Source: JBCDGZ01 sp038750655 (GTDB lineage Bacteria > Bacteroidota > Bacteroidia > Chitinophagales > Saprospiraceae). Taken from it: a stretch of 14,776 nt of DNA. The DNA is taken from assembly GCA_038750655.1 (NCBI GenBank), contig JBCDGZ010000163.1, positions 1-14,776 on the forward strand. Direction: 5' to 3'. The number at the start of each line of letters is the position of its first letter. Position 1 is the first letter of the stretch. A model generated the notes under the pieces. The model was not told the DNA's origin. It saw nothing but the letters and a program-made list of their open reading frames with translations, and did not search any database. This document shows, piece after piece, positions 13,641 to 14,776 of this stretch. The position numbers and the translations under genes are program-made.

Positions 13641-14667
13641 CCGTCAGATCGATATAGATTGGTAGGTGATCGCTGTAGCCGCCGTAGTAGCGGGGGCCGC
13701 CGTAGGTGCGGTTGGGGCGCTCGCCGTATTTTCGGTCGGTGTACATCATCCAGCTTTGCTTGTAGATATAGGCTTCTTGAAAGGCAATCTTTTGCTCGGC
13801 TTGCCGCAGGGAGGCGGAGAGGATAATGTGGTCCAGCATATTCCAGTTGCCACGGTAGTTGTACGATCCCAGATTGTCTTGGTCAAAAGGAGTGAAGCAG
13901 TCGTAGAGCTTATTGGCTGCTTGGTCATTGGTAACATCTAATTCACGAGTGAGGCTTTTATTATTGGATTCGTCGTTGAGGTCGCCCATGATGATAATTT
14001 TAGCCTGGGCTTGTTTTTGGGTGAGGGCGTCAACGGCTTTGCGGAGTTGTTGGGCGACGTAGAGGCGCTTGGGTTCGCTGGCTGCCAGGCCGCCCCGGCG
14101 GGAGGGCCAGTGGTTGACGAAGAAGTGCAGGGTGTCGCGGCCGAGGAAAAGCCCCTTGACGTAGAGGATGTCCCGGGTGGTGTAGTCCTGGACGATTTTG
14201 GGTGGAAAGTTGATCCGGATGTAGTCAGATTCCAAAACGCGCATTTCTGCTTTTTTGTAGAGCAATGCCACATCAATCCCCCTAAAATCTGGCGAATCGA
14301 AGTGAACCGACTGGTACTCAGAAGCCCGCAGTTTCTCCGTTGCAGCAAGATCTTTCAGTACCTGCTCATTTTCTACCTCACAAAGTCCGACCACACTAGG
14401 CTGGTTCATGCCATCGAGCACCTTGGCGATATTATTCAGCTTTTTCTGGTAGCGCTCCGATGTCCACTCATTGCGTCCTTTAGGAGTAAAGTCATCATCT
14501 TTGCGCTGCGGATCATCTTCGAGGTCAAAAAGATTTTCCACATTGTAAAAAGCGAAGCGATAGCTTCCCGGGGTGACCTCTTTAGCAATGGGAGTAGCCG
14601 TTTTGGGGCCTTTACAAGCAGGAAAGACAAGCAAGAAGGAAAGCAGGCCGATTAGGAAGTGGCGCAT
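13630..14667 (-). CDS. Endonuclease/exonuclease/phosphatase-family lipoprotein
   Basis: The 345-residue protein begins with a lipoprotein signal (LLVFPAC, lipidated Cys18) followed by KGPK, which lacks the acidic run that directs Bacteroidota lipoproteins to the surface, so a periplasm-facing anchor is likelier. The DNase I-like fold is complete: FYNVENLFD (40-48, Asn42), LCEVEN (95-100, metal-binding Glu), FRGIDVALLY (128-137), FVNHWPSRRGG (183-193, His186), MGDLND (227-232, Asp229 and Asn231), LDHI (278-281) and SDHLPI (332-337, Asp333 and His334). Family members cleave phosphodiesters in nucleic acids or phosphoinositide-like substrates; this subgroup, common in Bacteroidota, is usually annotated as a secreted endonuclease, perhaps for scavenging DNA phosphate. 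The substrate is inferred. All catalytic residues appear intact. The ATG at 14667 is required for the complete signal peptide. Confidence 0.94.
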   Translation of the reverse strand: MRHFLIGLLSFLLVFPACKGPKTATPIAKEVTPGSYRFAFYNVENLFDLEDDPQRKDDDFTPKGRNEWTSERYQKKLNNIAKVLDGMNQPSVVGLCEVENEQVLKDLAATEKLRASEYQSVHFDSPDFRGIDVALLYKKAEMRVLESDYIRINFPPKIVQDYTTRDILYVKGLFLGRDTLHFFVNHWPSRRGGLAASEPKRLYVAQQLRKAVDALTQKQAQAKIIIMGDLNDESNNKSLTRELDVTNDQAANKLYDCFTPFDQDNLGSYNYRGNWNMLDHIILSASLRQAEQKIAFQEAYIYKQSWMMYTDRKYGERPNRTYGGPRYYGGYSDHLPIYIDLTVKN

Positions 14668-14713
14668 GATTGTGGTATTTTGCCGATGAGGGATTAAGGG
14701 TATCTTTAGGAGG

Positions 14714-14747
14714 CAAAGGTAAGGATTGGTGGGGCAAATTCTGCAAT
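14714..14747 (-). promoter_or_regulatory. Likely promoter of the nuclease-family lipoprotein gene
   Basis: On the minus strand TACCTTTG (14721-14714) matches TAnnTTTG exactly, and ATTG (14747-14744), 22 bp upstream, is one base off the -33 TTTG. Transcription would begin near 14707, giving a 40-nt leader before the ATG at 14667. The remaining bases to the right edge are A/T-rich and show nothing else. Confidence 0.45.
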
Positions 14748-14776
14748 AAAAATTAATAGAAATTGTTTTGTTTGAA

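Noticed and set aside
14011..14655. 214-codon plus-strand frame
   Set aside because: It is antisense to the nuclease-family lipoprotein gene, whose motifs are all intact; the length is a by-product of the opposite gene's codon use.

Overview
The window reads as chromosomal DNA from a member of the Bacteroidota, probably a marine Saprospiria- or Lewinella-like lineage. The phylum is a fairly confident inference; the class is a guess. The grounds are TAnnTTTG-type promoter elements, A-rich leaders with almost no Shine-Dalgarno sites, a giant TamB-like protein, and several protein families typical of that phylum (DUF4230, DUF4112, an endonuclease/exonuclease/phosphatase lipoprotein). I see no rRNA, tRNA, CRISPR array, insertion sequence or prophage module.

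Left block, minus strand (1-1994): a two-gene unit of small membrane proteins (DUF4112, then a 'phage holin IV'-type four-helix protein) is followed by a DUF4230-type membrane-anchored protein that runs off the left edge. The 322-bp divergent gap at 1995-2316 holds no gene. It does hold a good plus-strand Bacteroidota promoter with a dyad over its -7 element, a second palindrome, and a strong intrinsic terminator 37 bp before folP. Together these look like a short RNA or an attenuated folP leader.

Central block, plus strand (2317-8053): five closely spaced genes. They are folP (dihydropteroate synthase), a membrane protein in which two helices appear to interrupt a nuclease-like fold and which ends in a SPOR-like domain, an HTTM-like multi-pass membrane protein, a secreted metal-dependent amidohydrolase and a YheT-type alpha/beta hydrolase. 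Gaps are 2 to 20 bp, so a single operon is likely. Two of the genes can only start at non-ATG codons.

Right block: a 1628-residue TamB-like protein (8152-13038), then a conserved-looking 167-residue helical protein of unknown function (13137-13640). Converging on it with an 11-bp tail-to-tail overlap is an endonuclease/exonuclease/phosphatase-family lipoprotein on the minus strand.

The genes do not form one obvious pathway. Common threads are envelope biology (TamB, SPOR-like protein, lipoprotein, secreted amidohydrolase, small membrane proteins) and folate synthesis. The two observations most worth following are the folP leader and the split nuclease-fold/SPOR-like membrane protein.
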